Assembly: GCA_036381435.1 (NCBI GenBank) | Contig: DASVCW010000041.1 | Coordinates: forward strand, 1 to 64,000 | Source of the DNA: Fodinibius sp036381435 | GTDB lineage: Bacteria > Bacteroidota > Rhodothermia > Balneolales > Balneolaceae | Length of the DNA: 64,000 nucleotides | Reading direction: 5' to 3' | Part shown: positions 18,891-27,084 of the stretch, piece by piece | How positions within the stretch are numbered: position 1 is the stretch's first letter | Layout: each line of letters opens with the position of its first letter | Notes under the pieces: model-generated | What the model was told of the DNA's origin: nothing | Databases searched by the model: none | What the model saw: the letters and a program-made list of their open reading frames with translations, nothing else | Program-made: the position numbers and the translations under genes

Positions 18891-18928
18891 AATAGATTAT
18901 ATCTCCTTATCTCGAAATCACGTTGTCA

Positions 18929-20122
18929 TTAGCTAACTTTGTGAGTATCGATGCCCATTCTTTTCTTAAGTTCCTTTGATGCCTTCACATAACCGCCGCC
19001 GCTGCCATCCACGAAATGCACATGCTCGCGATGATATTGAAAAACCATGCAGGTAATCATTGCCGATTCAGCAACGTGCAGGCCGTAAGTCAGGGAAGAC
19101 TCTTCATACTTTTGCTGTAGAAACTTTTCGAGATTGTGTCGCTGAAGAGAACTTCCACTTAACACAATTCGCAGCATATCGTCGAATTTACGATGATCGG
19201 AATTTGATGATAAATCAGATTTGTACAGCCCCCAATCGGTTTTGGACGTCTTGGTTTTCAGCCTCATTAAAATCTTGCCTAAAACGATCTGGAGTTCAAC
19301 CTTTATCAAATACAGAAGGCGTTGAAACCGGTTCAGACCGAAGGTGCGGAATTTTATTTCACCCCAAAGCTTAAAGACAGACATGTTCATAGATAACTCC
19401 GGTACGGTGATGGGATTTGTTCTGTCATCAAAACCGAAAATATCCCGCATTTTTTGCAATACTTCTTCATAAATTTGATCCGGATTATCGTGTCGCGGGT
19501 TGCTTTTTACCAGCAGCGTAATCACTTCTTTTCCCTGCTGTTTCACTTCCTGCCAGCGGCATTCAAGCCCCGTAAAATCTGCCGAAGACGGACCTTCTGA
19601 TGGCGAAATTCTAAATTCATCAGCTCCTTTCTCTTTCAGCACTTCTTCCGCAAAACTGATTCCTCCGCCTAAAAAAACCGCTTGTAAATAGACCTCAGAA
19701 ACCTTGTAACGGGCTACTTTTATATCATAACCATTTTGCCGGATGAAAGAAATGGGAAAAACGGCCGCACGTAAATCCAGTTTATATTCAGCCTGCCCAA
19801 TTTGGCGGCTGTCTGCTAAAACTTTCCGGGCAACATTCAGCAATTCGGGTGGAATACAAAAAACGGCACCATCACCGGCAAAACAAAAGGGAATTTCATT
19901 TTGGCCGACTGCGTTTAATATGCCAACGATGGGTGAGGCGCCCAGAATGTTGACCGTCTTGTAGCGACCGGCTTCAATAGCTGCTGTGGAATTTACAATA
20001 TCAGTTACCCCTATATACCAATCACCCGGCAAAGAATGATAGTTATCCGCTTGTGAAGCATCAAAAAAACTATTTAGAATAGGCAGTTCACTATAAAAGT
20101 CACTGTCGTTTGATTTGCTCAT
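18929..20122 (-). CDS. DUF3095 family protein, nucleotidyl-cyclase-like N-terminus
   Basis: A 397-residue cytoplasmic protein of the DUF3095 type. The N-terminal half looks like a class III nucleotidyl cyclase: YIGVTDIVNSTAAIEAGRYK (Asp about 41) and FAGDGAVFCIPP (Asp in GDG about 84) match the two metal-binding positions of cyclases. The C-terminal half (about residues 210-397) is not recognised. It has a good ribosome binding site (AGGAG, 6 bases before ATG). It is monocistronic; a class III cyclase gene lies 2 kb away. Product and substrate are unknown; cyclase activity is inference. Confidence 0.8.
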   Translation of the reverse strand: MSKSNDSDFYSELPILNSFFDASQADNYHSLPGDWYIGVTDIVNSTAAIEAGRYKTVNILGASPIVGILNAVGQNEIPFCFAGDGAVFCIPPELLNVARKVLADSRQIGQAEYKLDLRAAVFPISFIRQNGYDIKVARYKVSEVYLQAVFLGGGISFAEEVLKEKGADEFRISPSEGPSSADFTGLECRWQEVKQQGKEVITLLVKSNPRHDNPDQIYEEVLQKMRDIFGFDDRTNPITVPELSMNMSVFKLWGEIKFRTFGLNRFQRLLYLIKVELQIVLGKILMRLKTKTSKTDWGLYKSDLSSNSDHRKFDDMLRIVLSGSSLQRHNLEKFLQQKYEESSLTYGLHVAESAMITCMVFQYHREHVHFVDGSGGGYVKASKELKKRMGIDTHKVS

Positions 20123-20275
20123 TGTTGCTCCTTTTTAAAACTAAGGCGTTGAGCGCCCAGAACGCCCTTATTTAACCGCTCAGTAGTCAACTTATAAATA
20201 ACATACGAAAAAAGAAGGAATATAGATTTTGATTAACTTCCTTATCTTTAAGTGAATTTAAAAATTGTAGTAACT

Positions 20276-20488
20276 ATGAGTTCCGTGATTAATTCTTACA
20301 AATTGGGTTCTATTCGGGTTGAAATCAGCGAGATTGATGATCAACCCAAAAAGCTGAAGGTGGTTTGCAACGACGGTAATTATAAATCTGAGTTTACTGT
20401 CAGGAAATACGAGTATGAAAATTATAAGCGGCACATGAATCAACGTATTAAAAATGCTTATAACGAGCAGTATAAAGAGGAAGAGTGA
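20276..20488 (+). CDS. Small hypothetical protein, 70 aa
   Basis: Begins MSSVINSYKLGSIRVEISE and ends in a charged helix (MNQRIKNAYNEQYKEEE). ATG at 20276 is preferred over GTG at 20252. Its composition is acidic/basic and soluble, with no cysteine or membrane segment. It lies 88 bp upstream of the PLP decarboxylase gene on the same strand and could be co-transcribed. No family is recognised; it is kept because start, length and codon composition look coding. Confidence 0.5.
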   Translation: MSSVINSYKLGSIRVEISEIDDQPKKLKVVCNDGNYKSEFTVRKYEYENYKRHMNQRIKNAYNEQYKEEE

Positions 20489-20576
20489 ATGAAAACCTGC
20501 CATTTTTTATAGACATTGCCCTTAAAGAATCCTATCATTAGCGGCTAAGAAATCATCTATTTTTACCGCCCCTTTT

Positions 20577-22019
20577 ATGAAATCTTGTATTAAAAAACTT
20601 GAACAGGAAGCCCGGAAACTAGAGCCCGGGGCTAAGGAACGAGACCGGCTCATCAACCAGGCACAGAAATACGGCAATGATTTTTTAGATGATTTGACCG
20701 AAAAGCCTGCTTACGTTACTACAGAGAGCATGGGCAAAAAGCTTTATGATTTGCCTATTGATGAAGAGCCTGTTGATATTAATCATCTTCTTGACGTGTT
20801 AAAATCGGAGGTTGATACCCCCGGAATCAATTCCGCTTCAGGAAAACATTTAGGCTACATTCCCGGTGGCGGACTTTATCCCTCTGCCGTGGCTGATTAC
20901 CTGGCAGCCGTTGCCAACCGTTATGTCGGCGTTTTTTTCTCTTCCCCCGGTGCTGTACGTGTCGAGAATATGTGCATCCGGTGGTTGTGTGATCTTATTG
21001 GCTATGGCGAAAGTGCAGGCGGTAATTTAACTTCAGGCGGATCTATTGCCAACCTAATTGGCTTAGTAACAGCACGCGACCATTCAGAAATTAAAGCGAA
21101 AGATTTTCATCGGGCCGTAGTTTATACCACGCGCCAAGTTCATCATTGCGTAATTAAAGCGCTCAAATTTGGCGGACTGGGTGAGGCAAAACTGCGCGAA
21201 ATTCCTATGGACGACCGGTACCGGATGAAACCGCAGGACCTCCGCAAACAGGTTGAGGCCGATAAGAAAAACGGCTTGATTCCACTGGTCATTTTTGCCT
21301 CGGCCGGTACAACCGATATCGGTGCCGTGGATCCTTTAAATGATATTGCTGATATCGCAGAGCAGCATCAAATTTGGTTTCATGTTGACGCGGCCTACGG
21401 CGGCTTTTTTCTGCTCACTGATCATGGGAAAAAGGCGATGAGGGGTATTAAACGTTCCGATTCGGTGACAATCGACCCTCATAAAGGCTTGTTTTTGCCA
21501 TATGGGTCGGGCGCAGTACTGGTAAAGGATGAACAGAGACTTTTTGATTCGCAGCATATGACAGCTAATTACCTGCAGGATACGCTGAAAGCGAATGAAG
21601 AACGTTCACCCGCTGATCTTTCACCCGAGCTCTCAAAGCATTTCAGGGGTTTGCGGATGTGGCTGCCGCTGCAACTTTTTGGCCTGAAGCCCATCCGTGC
21701 CGCGCTTGATGAAAAACTGTTACTTACCCGCTATTTTTACCGGAAAATTCAGCAAATTGACGGCATCGAAGTGGGTCCCGAACCGGAGTTATCGGTGATG
21801 CTTTTCAGATACGTCCCCAAGTCAGGCGATGCTAACGACTTCAATAAAAAGCTGATTGATGAGATTCATTCTGATGGGCGGGTTTTCCTTTCATCAACCC
21901 ACATTAACGGAACCATTTATCTTCGGCTGGCGGTGCTTAGCTTTCGTACCCATCTCGAAGAAATAGACCTCATGCTATCTATTTTGCGTAAAAATATTCT
22001 AAAGCTGGCCCAAGCCTAA
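20577..22019 (+). CDS. PLP-dependent group II amino acid decarboxylase
   Basis: A 480-residue fold-type I enzyme of the aromatic-L-amino-acid/glutamate decarboxylase family. Visible motifs are LTSGGSIANLIGL (phosphate contact), HVDAAYGGFF (Asp and Ala stacking on PLP, about residue 270) and the Schiff-base lysine in TIDPHKGLFLPYGSGAVL (about 303). It removes CO2 from an amino acid to yield an amine; the substrate cannot be fixed from sequence. The N-terminus is shorter in lead-in than plant/animal enzymes but complete. Its 3' end overlaps the convergent cyclase gene by 21 bp. Confidence 0.9.
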   Translation: MKSCIKKLEQEARKLEPGAKERDRLINQAQKYGNDFLDDLTEKPAYVTTESMGKKLYDLPIDEEPVDINHLLDVLKSEVDTPGINSASGKHLGYIPGGGLYPSAVADYLAAVANRYVGVFFSSPGAVRVENMCIRWLCDLIGYGESAGGNLTSGGSIANLIGLVTARDHSEIKAKDFHRAVVYTTRQVHHCVIKALKFGGLGEAKLREIPMDDRYRMKPQDLRKQVEADKKNGLIPLVIFASAGTTDIGAVDPLNDIADIAEQHQIWFHVDAAYGGFFLLTDHGKKAMRGIKRSDSVTIDPHKGLFLPYGSGAVLVKDEQRLFDSQHMTANYLQDTLKANEERSPADLSPELSKHFRGLRMWLPLQLFGLKPIRAALDEKLLLTRYFYRKIQQIDGIEVGPEPELSVMLFRYVPKSGDANDFNKKLIDEIHSDGRVFLSSTHINGTIYLRLAVLSFRTHLEEIDLMLSILRKNILKLAQA

Positions 22020-23057
22020 CTTTAATTTAGCAGATCTCAGAAGGTTAAAGTTCAACTTATCTTTTAAATCCAAATCATAATCGTTGCGGCCCGGTTGATG
22101 TCCGGAATTTTCAGGAGACGCCAAATCAAGGCTTTTTCCCACTTTTTTTACGATTTGTCTGCAAATAATATCTTGGGAGTAAAAAATATCCTTCAGATGT
22201 TGGTCATAGGTTTCAGACCATAAATGAAAACCTCCTCCGGTTTCTATAAGCTGTGCCGTTACCCTGATTTTATCTCCACTTTTACGAACGCTTCCTTCAA
22301 GCACATGTGACACAGAATGCTTTTTGCCGATGCGCCGCACATCTTCATTCCGCTCTTTATAAGCAAAAGCCGATGTCCGAGAGCTAACTTCAATTCCTGA
22401 AAGCTTTGTCAGTTCATTAATGATTTCTTCCGACAGCCCATCGCTAAAATATTCAAACCCTTTTTCACTTGTCATGGTCATAAAAGGTAGAACCATCATT
22501 CGGATAGGTGCCCTGCCGGTTTTAGCCTTAATTTCTTCAGATGACGGCACCTTAAGTCCGTTATTACTCACGGCAGATATTTTAACCGGCTGTTTCACAT
22601 TTTTTAATTGATGCGAACCGAGCGCAACCGTTTTTATTTTGCCGTTATTTTTGATTTCGTCTTTTATTTTTCCGGAGATCAAAATGCTACCCGGGGTGGA
22701 TAGCTCTTCCAGACGTGACGCAATATTCACCGCATCACCAAACACTTCCTCATTGTTATAAACCACATCTCCCATATCAAGCCCTATTCGGAGGGGCACC
22801 GAAGGGTTTTTTAAATCTTTTTGTATATGAATACCGCAGCTAACAGCATCAAAAGCGCTGTTAAAAATAGTGATCGCACCATCGCCATAGACATTCAAAA
22901 TTTTGCCTTTAAACTCCGTAACCCTTTTTATCAGGGCTGAACGATGTCGTTCCCTTTGTTTATTTGCTCTTGCTTCATCTTCCTGCATGGTTGCCGTATA
23001 GCCAACAATGTCGCTAAACATCACCGCTGCAAGCTGACGAATATTTTCTGATCCCAT
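21999..23057 (-). CDS. Class III adenylate/guanylate cyclase with TolB-like (FlgO-type) domain
   Basis: A 352-residue cytoplasmic protein. The cyclase homology domain spans about residues 1-165: AVMFSDIVGYT and NVYGDGAITIF give the metal aspartates, and FGDAVNIASRLE gives the transition-state Asn/Arg. Lys in EFKGKILNVYGDG and Asp in FGDAVN fit ATP specificity. Residues about 185-310 form the TolB-N-terminal-like domain (MMVLPFMTM ... HVLEGSVRKSGDKIRVTAQL) common in such cyclases. Relatives usually continue into TPR repeats; here the protein stops soon after this domain, exactly where it overlaps the decarboxylase gene. Confidence 0.88.
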   Translation of the reverse strand: MGSENIRQLAAVMFSDIVGYTATMQEDEARANKQRERHRSALIKRVTEFKGKILNVYGDGAITIFNSAFDAVSCGIHIQKDLKNPSVPLRIGLDMGDVVYNNEEVFGDAVNIASRLEELSTPGSILISGKIKDEIKNNGKIKTVALGSHQLKNVKQPVKISAVSNNGLKVPSSEEIKAKTGRAPIRMMVLPFMTMTSEKGFEYFSDGLSEEIINELTKLSGIEVSSRTSAFAYKERNEDVRRIGKKHSVSHVLEGSVRKSGDKIRVTAQLIETGGGFHLWSETYDQHLKDIFYSQDIICRQIVKKVGKSLDLASPENSGHQPGRNDYDLDLKDKLNFNLLRSAKLKLGLGQL

Positions 23058-23177
23058 AAGCTTTATTTTTAGGTAATAGAACCTCTCTTTTTTCTGTATC
23101 AGGCCTAAAGTAACTAATAGATGCTCAAATGTCGGTTAGAGTCTGCTAATGATTATGGCAAAATCTTAATAATGATT

Positions 23178-23777
23178 TTAAGCAGTCAGCCAATTAAGAA
23201 CAGTATCCAGAACAATTCCTTTTTGATTACCATTAAACGTATGATCAATTTTAAACAACGATTCGTTTACGGGTGATGAAAGAACAGGATAAAAACACAA
23301 AGCAAAAATGGTAAGTATCAGTTGAGAGGCGCTAACCGAAGCAATTTCATAATTAGAGGCCGCTTTGGCTAACTGTGCCTCCAGCAGTTTCAGATTGAGT
23401 TCGATTTGCTCATTAAAAAGCGAGATCAGCCAATCCGTTTTTCGTCCGCTTTCGGTAAATACGAAGCAAAGGATTTCCGGTTGCTCCTGTGCTTTTTGGA
23501 GGCACTCATCAACCAATTCTTCGATTTTTTGAAATAAGGGGATATTTTTTTCCAAAATGGGTGAGAATCCGCCGAATATTTCTTCCACTGATTCATTATA
23601 AACCTGCTCAAAAAGCCTCTTTTTGGTATTGAAATAGTAATGAATCATCGCTTTTGTTACGCCTATCTGGTCAGCAATTTGCTGAAGGCGTGCTCCTTCG
23701 TACCCATGATTTACAAATTCAGCCCGTGCCGCTTTAATGATTTCTTCTTTTGTACCGGTTGAAGTATCAACAGCCAT
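23178..23777 (-). CDS. TetR/AcrR family transcriptional regulator
   Basis: A 199-residue repressor. The N-terminal helix-turn-helix is GTKEEIIKAARAEFVNHGYE ... QIADQIGVTKAMIHYYFNTKKRLFEQVY (residues about 8-60). The C-terminal ligand-binding domain is not assigned to a subfamily. Two identical-pattern palindromes (AACTA-N6-TAGTT) lie directly upstream at 23780-23795 and 23841-23856, suggesting autorepression. No efflux or metabolic partner is adjacent; the gene is alone between the cyclase and the tRNA. Confidence 0.9.
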   Translation of the reverse strand: MAVDTSTGTKEEIIKAARAEFVNHGYEGARLQQIADQIGVTKAMIHYYFNTKKRLFEQVYNESVEEIFGGFSPILEKNIPLFQKIEELVDECLQKAQEQPEILCFVFTESGRKTDWLISLFNEQIELNLKLLEAQLAKAASNYEIASVSASQLILTIFALCFYPVLSSPVNESLFKIDHTFNGNQKGIVLDTVLNWLTA

Positions 23778-23779
23778 AA

Positions 23780-23856
23780 AACTAATTAGTTAGTTAACAG
23801 TTGATATCAAGATAAAAGAATCAGTAAGAGTAGCAAAATGAACTAACCAAATAGTT
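23780..23856. promoter_or_regulatory. Paired TetR operators, AACTA-N6-TAGTT
   Basis: AACTA ATTAGT TAGTT at 23780-23795 touches the start codon of the tetR-like gene. AACTA ACCAAA TAGTT at 23841-23856 has the same arms and the same 6-base spacer, 61 bp away. The matching arms and spacing argue for two dimer-binding sites for the adjacent regulator. Inference, not shown experimentally. Confidence 0.65.
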
Positions 23857-23920
23857 AAATTTTAAGCCGGATTCATTCTAGCATTGATTTAAACCGAAAT
23901 AAAAGCTATTCTAAAATATT

Positions 23921-23994
23921 CGGGGCGTGGCGCAGCCCGGTAGCGCGCGTCGTTCGGGACGACGAGGTCGCAGGTTCAAATCCTGTCGCCCCGA
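23921..23994 (+). tRNA. tRNA-Pro (anticodon CGG)
   Basis: A 74-nt cloverleaf: acceptor CGGGGCG/CGCCCCG; D arm GCGC-AGCCCGGTA-GCGC; anticodon stem CGTCG/CGACG with loop TTCGGGA (anticodon CGG at 23955-23957, reading CCG); T arm GCAGG-TTCAAAT-CCTGT; discriminator A at 23994. CCA is not encoded and must be added by the CCA enzyme. It lies alone on the plus strand. Confidence 0.95.
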
Positions 23995-24099
23995 CTTATA
24001 GTAGAACTTGGGAGGGAAAACTCTATAAGGTTTGGAAGAACTGCATCAGGTTCTTCCAAAGTTATATGAGTGGCTAACTTTACAATGGTGCGATCGAGA

Positions 24100-24130
24100 G
24101 ATGTAGGCCACTTGCAAAGTGGACTACATC
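24100..24130. repeat. REP-like palindrome GATGTAGGCCACTT-GCA-AAGTGGACTACATC
   Basis: 14-base arms with one mismatch around a 3-base loop, including GTAG at the foot. A nearly identical palindrome is at 43848-43880. It lies in the gap between the tRNA and the DUF4097 genes. Confidence 0.7.
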
Positions 24131-24183
24131 AATCCGTCTGCCTTCTCACATTTCACTTCTGCCTTTGCCGTCTCACTTCTCAC
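24131..24183. repeat. GTGAGAAGTGAGA-type repeat at 3' end of DUF4097 gene
   Basis: Reverse complement of the repeat at 10075-10107. On the minus strand GTGAGAAGTGAGAC supplies the final codons and TGA stop (24173-24175) of the downstream DUF4097 gene. Confidence 0.6.
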
Positions 24184-24877
24184 GAAGATAAATATCTCCG
24201 CTAATCGATTCTAAAACTATCAAAGATCCGCCACTGCCAATCTGACCTTTCAGTTCATAACCAACCAGGGGAATGTGCTCTTTTTTATTTTTAAAATGAA
24301 GATTTTCTAAATTGGTATAAGCCTCTCCCGAAATAGTCTTTATTCGTATATCGGCAGATTCACCCGAAGGCCAACTCAAGTCCACAAAACCACTGATCGA
24401 CTTTGCATGAATGGGTCCGCTTAAATGAACCAGTTCAATATCGCCGCTGATGGTTTCCACCCCGATATCAGCATTTCGAGGCACCAAAACCTGATACTTT
24501 ATATTGCTGCAAACCATGTAGTAGCTGTCGTCATCGCTCCAGCTATATCGTGAATATTCATCCGGGCAATCTTCACGTCGTCCGGTTTTTAGCATATCTT
24601 CATCATAATCCGATTCAATATCAAGCCGGCCATTTTCGTGAGAAAAATCGAAGATTAAAGCTTCATTCAGCTTCCCCCCGTTGATTTCAATCTCAGCCTT
24701 GAATAAAACTTCATCTTTATTCCAGGATTTTATTGAAATCATATCTCCGAAGGGAAGGTCAAGACGAACTTTGTCATCATTATCCATCGAAAAAGACTTC
24801 TCAACAAACCTTTTCTGAGCAGTCGAAAAACTGACTAAAAACAGTAACGTAAGAATAGTACAGACTAGTTTTTTCAT
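24173..24877 (-). CDS. DUF4097 family exported beta-helix-like protein, second copy
   Basis: About 234 residues from ATG 24877, with a signal peptide (KLVCTILTLLFLVSF, cleavage after STAQ). The body is a series of short beta repeats with the recurring phrase TISGDIEL / SISGFVDLSW / TISGEAYTNL / SISGDIYLR, characteristic of the DUF4097 putative adhesin family. It is probably periplasmic or surface-exposed; a true function is not established for the family. An upstream in-frame start (24913) would add residues encoded by the dispersed repeat, so 24877 is preferred. Paralogous to the gene just upstream; last gene of the sigma-factor operon. Confidence 0.82.
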   Translation of the reverse strand: MKKLVCTILTLLFLVSFSTAQKRFVEKSFSMDNDDKVRLDLPFGDMISIKSWNKDEVLFKAEIEINGGKLNEALIFDFSHENGRLDIESDYDEDMLKTGRREDCPDEYSRYSWSDDDSYYMVCSNIKYQVLVPRNADIGVETISGDIELVHLSGPIHAKSISGFVDLSWPSGESADIRIKTISGEAYTNLENLHFKNKKEHIPLVGYELKGQIGSGGSLIVLESISGDIYLREK

Positions 24878-24938
24878 CGTCTCACCTCTCACGTCTGCCG
24901 TTTGCAGTCTCACTTCTCACTTCTGCCGCTCCTTCGCT
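24878..24938. repeat. GTGAGAAGTGAGA-type repeat between the two DUF4097 genes
   Basis: Minus-strand sequence rich in GTGAGA and GGCAGA. It encodes the atypical C-terminus (SEGAAEVRSETANGRRER) of the first DUF4097 protein and ends just before the start of the second. Same family as 24131-24183 and 10075-10107. Confidence 0.65.
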
Positions 24939-25709
24939 TTTTCGCAAGTAGATATCGCCACTAATGGTTTTCAATGAAATACCAACCCCACCGCCATTGA
25001 GTGTGCCCTTAATATTACGTCCGCCGGCAAGACGCATCATGTTTTCTTTTTCTCCTTCAATCTCAATATCAAGATTCGTATAAATTTCTCCGGATATTGA
25101 ACTTAAAAGGAGATCAGCTTGAGTTGAAGCCGGCATCGTTATATCAATATACCCACTGACTAATGAAATCATTGTTGGAGTGGCGGATGAAACCTGCGAG
25201 AACACAATATCAACATCACCGCTGGTACTGTTGGCGATTACAGGGCCGGTAATATTTTCAAGTTTTATGTCGCCGGTTTTTGACTGAATTTCAATTTCTC
25301 CATTATGGTTACTTATGCTGATATCACCGCCACCCCAGCTTACTTCCTCAATCATGATACGTACCTTATTCGGCACTTTCACAATAAACTCGCCATCGTT
25401 TGAAGTAGCTTGAACTACCTTCAGTACACCATTTTCTTCTTCAACCGATAAACCTATTCCGGTGTTATCCATACCCGCGCCATATAACGGACGCAAACCC
25501 TCAGCGCGCTCAGGAGGCGCCTCGTAGTCGGTATTTTCAATTACTACTTCACTGCCATTGTAGCCTTCAACAGTGATGTCGCTGTTCGAAAGAGAAAACT
25601 GAATAGCTTTCTTAGGGCTGTTTCCCAAGTCATAGGTGAATTGCTGAGCTTTGGCCGGTTGAAAGACAAAAGCCAAAAACAGGGTTAATAAAAGAGTCAA
25701 ATATTTCAT
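24882..25709 (-). CDS. DUF4097 family exported beta-helix-like protein, first copy
   Basis: 275 residues with a signal peptide (YLTLLLTLFLAFVF, cleavage after AKAQ). Tandem beta repeats carry the SxSGD phrases (NSTSGDVDIVF, SLVSGYIDITM, SISGEIYTNL, TISGDIYLRK) of the DUF4097 family. The family domain ends at SGDIYLRK; the last 18 or so residues are encoded by the GTGAGAAGTGAGA dispersed repeat, apparently a read-through addition. Only a few bases separate it from the second copy; the pair probably arose by tandem duplication. It belongs to the ECF-sigma operon starting at 27084. Confidence 0.82.
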   Translation of the reverse strand: MKYLTLLLTLFLAFVFQPAKAQQFTYDLGNSPKKAIQFSLSNSDITVEGYNGSEVVIENTDYEAPPERAEGLRPLYGAGMDNTGIGLSVEEENGVLKVVQATSNDGEFIVKVPNKVRIMIEEVSWGGGDISISNHNGEIEIQSKTGDIKLENITGPVIANSTSGDVDIVFSQVSSATPTMISLVSGYIDITMPASTQADLLLSSISGEIYTNLDIEIEGEKENMMRLAGGRNIKGTLNGGGVGISLKTISGDIYLRKSEGAAEVRSETANGRRER

Positions 25710-25778
25710 GATAGTTGAGCTTAGTTTAGGTTAAAAAATGGTTCTAAAAAATGTTCATTAAGTTATAGATTCGCTTAA

Positions 25779-26576
25779 TCACGCCTTCAACGCCGCGATT
25801 CCCGCTTCCAGCCGGTTGCGCACAATTTTTCGCGTATCGGATTTCATAAGCAGTTTGTTCATTTCGTTAATCGCTCCTTTCGCTTTCAACTGCACCAGCA
25901 TATTGATGAGCGTAATTTGCATTAGCGGATCATCCTGCTCGTTTAGAGAATTTACCAGTGCTTTCTGAATGCGTGATTCTTCCCGGAATTGAAAAAGCGC
26001 TTCTGCAGCAGCTATTCGCACATTCACGCTTTTATCGTTATTCATGGTGTGAATAAGGATTTCAGTAATCTGCCGGTCCAGCTTTTCATTGGCAAAAAGT
26101 CGGGTTGAAGTATTAACTGCCGATAGCCGCTCACCCGCAGAAGCCTGTTGATAAATGCCGTCATAAATCAAGGCTTCTTTTATCTGCCGCACTTCATGCT
26201 GTAATGCCGCTATTTCCTGATCTGAAGCTACATTTTCATCACTCCAAAAATGCCCCGCAGAGAAACCGACCAGCAACAAAATAAAGCCTGCGGCGATGCG
26301 AAGAGACCAGATAAAAGAAGAACTCATCTTGTTATCCGCCACCAGCCTTAACCCTTCTGTCTTAGGCTTCTCTTCAAAATCAATTTTAGCAAAAGGATCT
26401 GTTTCTGCAGCTTGATTCGATTGTGCTTCAAAGTAGCGAAACTGATCGGCATATGATTTTAACTCGTCCGGGATATTCTCGCGGCGAAAGTACTCCCGCA
26501 GTTGCTGTTCTTCCTCCAGGCTGCTTTCTCCATCGAAATACTTGTCGATCAGTTGTTTAATTTTTTTGGCGTTCAT
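25779..26576 (-). CDS. Membrane-anchored HEAT-repeat protein, probable anti-sigma partner
   Basis: 265 residues. The N-terminal about 50 residues (KQLIDKYFDGESSLEEEQQL) resemble the N-terminal segment of Bacteroidota anti-sigma factors but lack the zinc Cys/His of zf-HC2 domains. One membrane helix (SLRIAAGFILLLVGFSAGHF, about residue 105) is followed by periplasmic HEAT-like helices (VRIAAAEALFQF, MQITLINMLVQL). Its start overlaps the end of the ECF sigma gene by 20 bp, the usual arrangement for a sigma/anti-sigma pair. The role as regulator of that sigma is inferred from position. Confidence 0.75.
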   Translation of the reverse strand: MNAKKIKQLIDKYFDGESSLEEEQQLREYFRRENIPDELKSYADQFRYFEAQSNQAAETDPFAKIDFEEKPKTEGLRLVADNKMSSSFIWSLRIAAGFILLLVGFSAGHFWSDENVASDQEIAALQHEVRQIKEALIYDGIYQQASAGERLSAVNTSTRLFANEKLDRQITEILIHTMNNDKSVNVRIAAAEALFQFREESRIQKALVNSLNEQDDPLMQITLINMLVQLKAKGAINEMNKLLMKSDTRKIVRNRLEAGIAALKA

Positions 26577-27084
26577 AATTCTGTTTTATTAAACATTTTC
26601 GGCGCACTTCCTTTCTCGCCCGCGAAAGAGCCACGCGAATATTATTGATTTCCAGGCCGGTCATTACAGCAATTTCTTCATAACTGTGCTGCTCAACATC
26701 CCGCAGATGGATGATCATCCGCTGCCTTTCGGGAAGATCCTGAATGATCTCATGCACATACCGAACCGATTCATTGAGCTCAGCCTTTTGCCCGGGATTC
26801 ACTCGCGGGGAAGCCTCCATTTTCACAAGCTCGAGTCCGCCATCATTCTGATTCCGATTACGGTATGAGCGGAGTTTATCGAGGCACAGGTTTTTGGTTA
26901 TCGTAACCGCCAGTGCCTCAATACTGCTATAATCAAGGAGCTTCTCGCGCATATTCCACAACTTCAGATACACATCCTGAACGGTATCCTCGGCTTCCTC
27001 CCGGCTGTTCAGCATGGTTACAGCCAGTCGAAATAGCTTGCCCTGAGTCGGCAATACGCAAATTTTAAATTCTTTTTTGGTCAT
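26557..27084 (-). CDS. ECF RNA polymerase sigma factor
   Basis: A 175-residue sigma-70 family protein. Region 2 is seen at LAVTMLNSREEAEDTVQDVYLKLW (residues about 20-45). Region 4 is LPERQRMIIHLRDVEQHSYEEIA ... INNIRVALSRARKEVRRK (about 115-165). It recruits RNA polymerase to a stress regulon and is expected to include its own operon: HEAT anti-sigma candidate and two DUF4097 proteins downstream on the same strand. Confidence 0.92.
   Translation of the reverse strand: MTKKEFKICVLPTQGKLFRLAVTMLNSREEAEDTVQDVYLKLWNMREKLLDYSSIEALAVTITKNLCLDKLRSYRNRNQNDGGLELVKMEASPRVNPGQKAELNESVRYVHEIIQDLPERQRMIIHLRDVEQHSYEEIAVMTGLEINNIRVALSRARKEVRRKCLIKQNYERQKN

Noticed and set aside
23921..24130. tRNA 3' end as integration site of a mobile island
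   Set aside because: No integrase, no repeat of the tRNA 3' end and no foreign-looking genes follow it.
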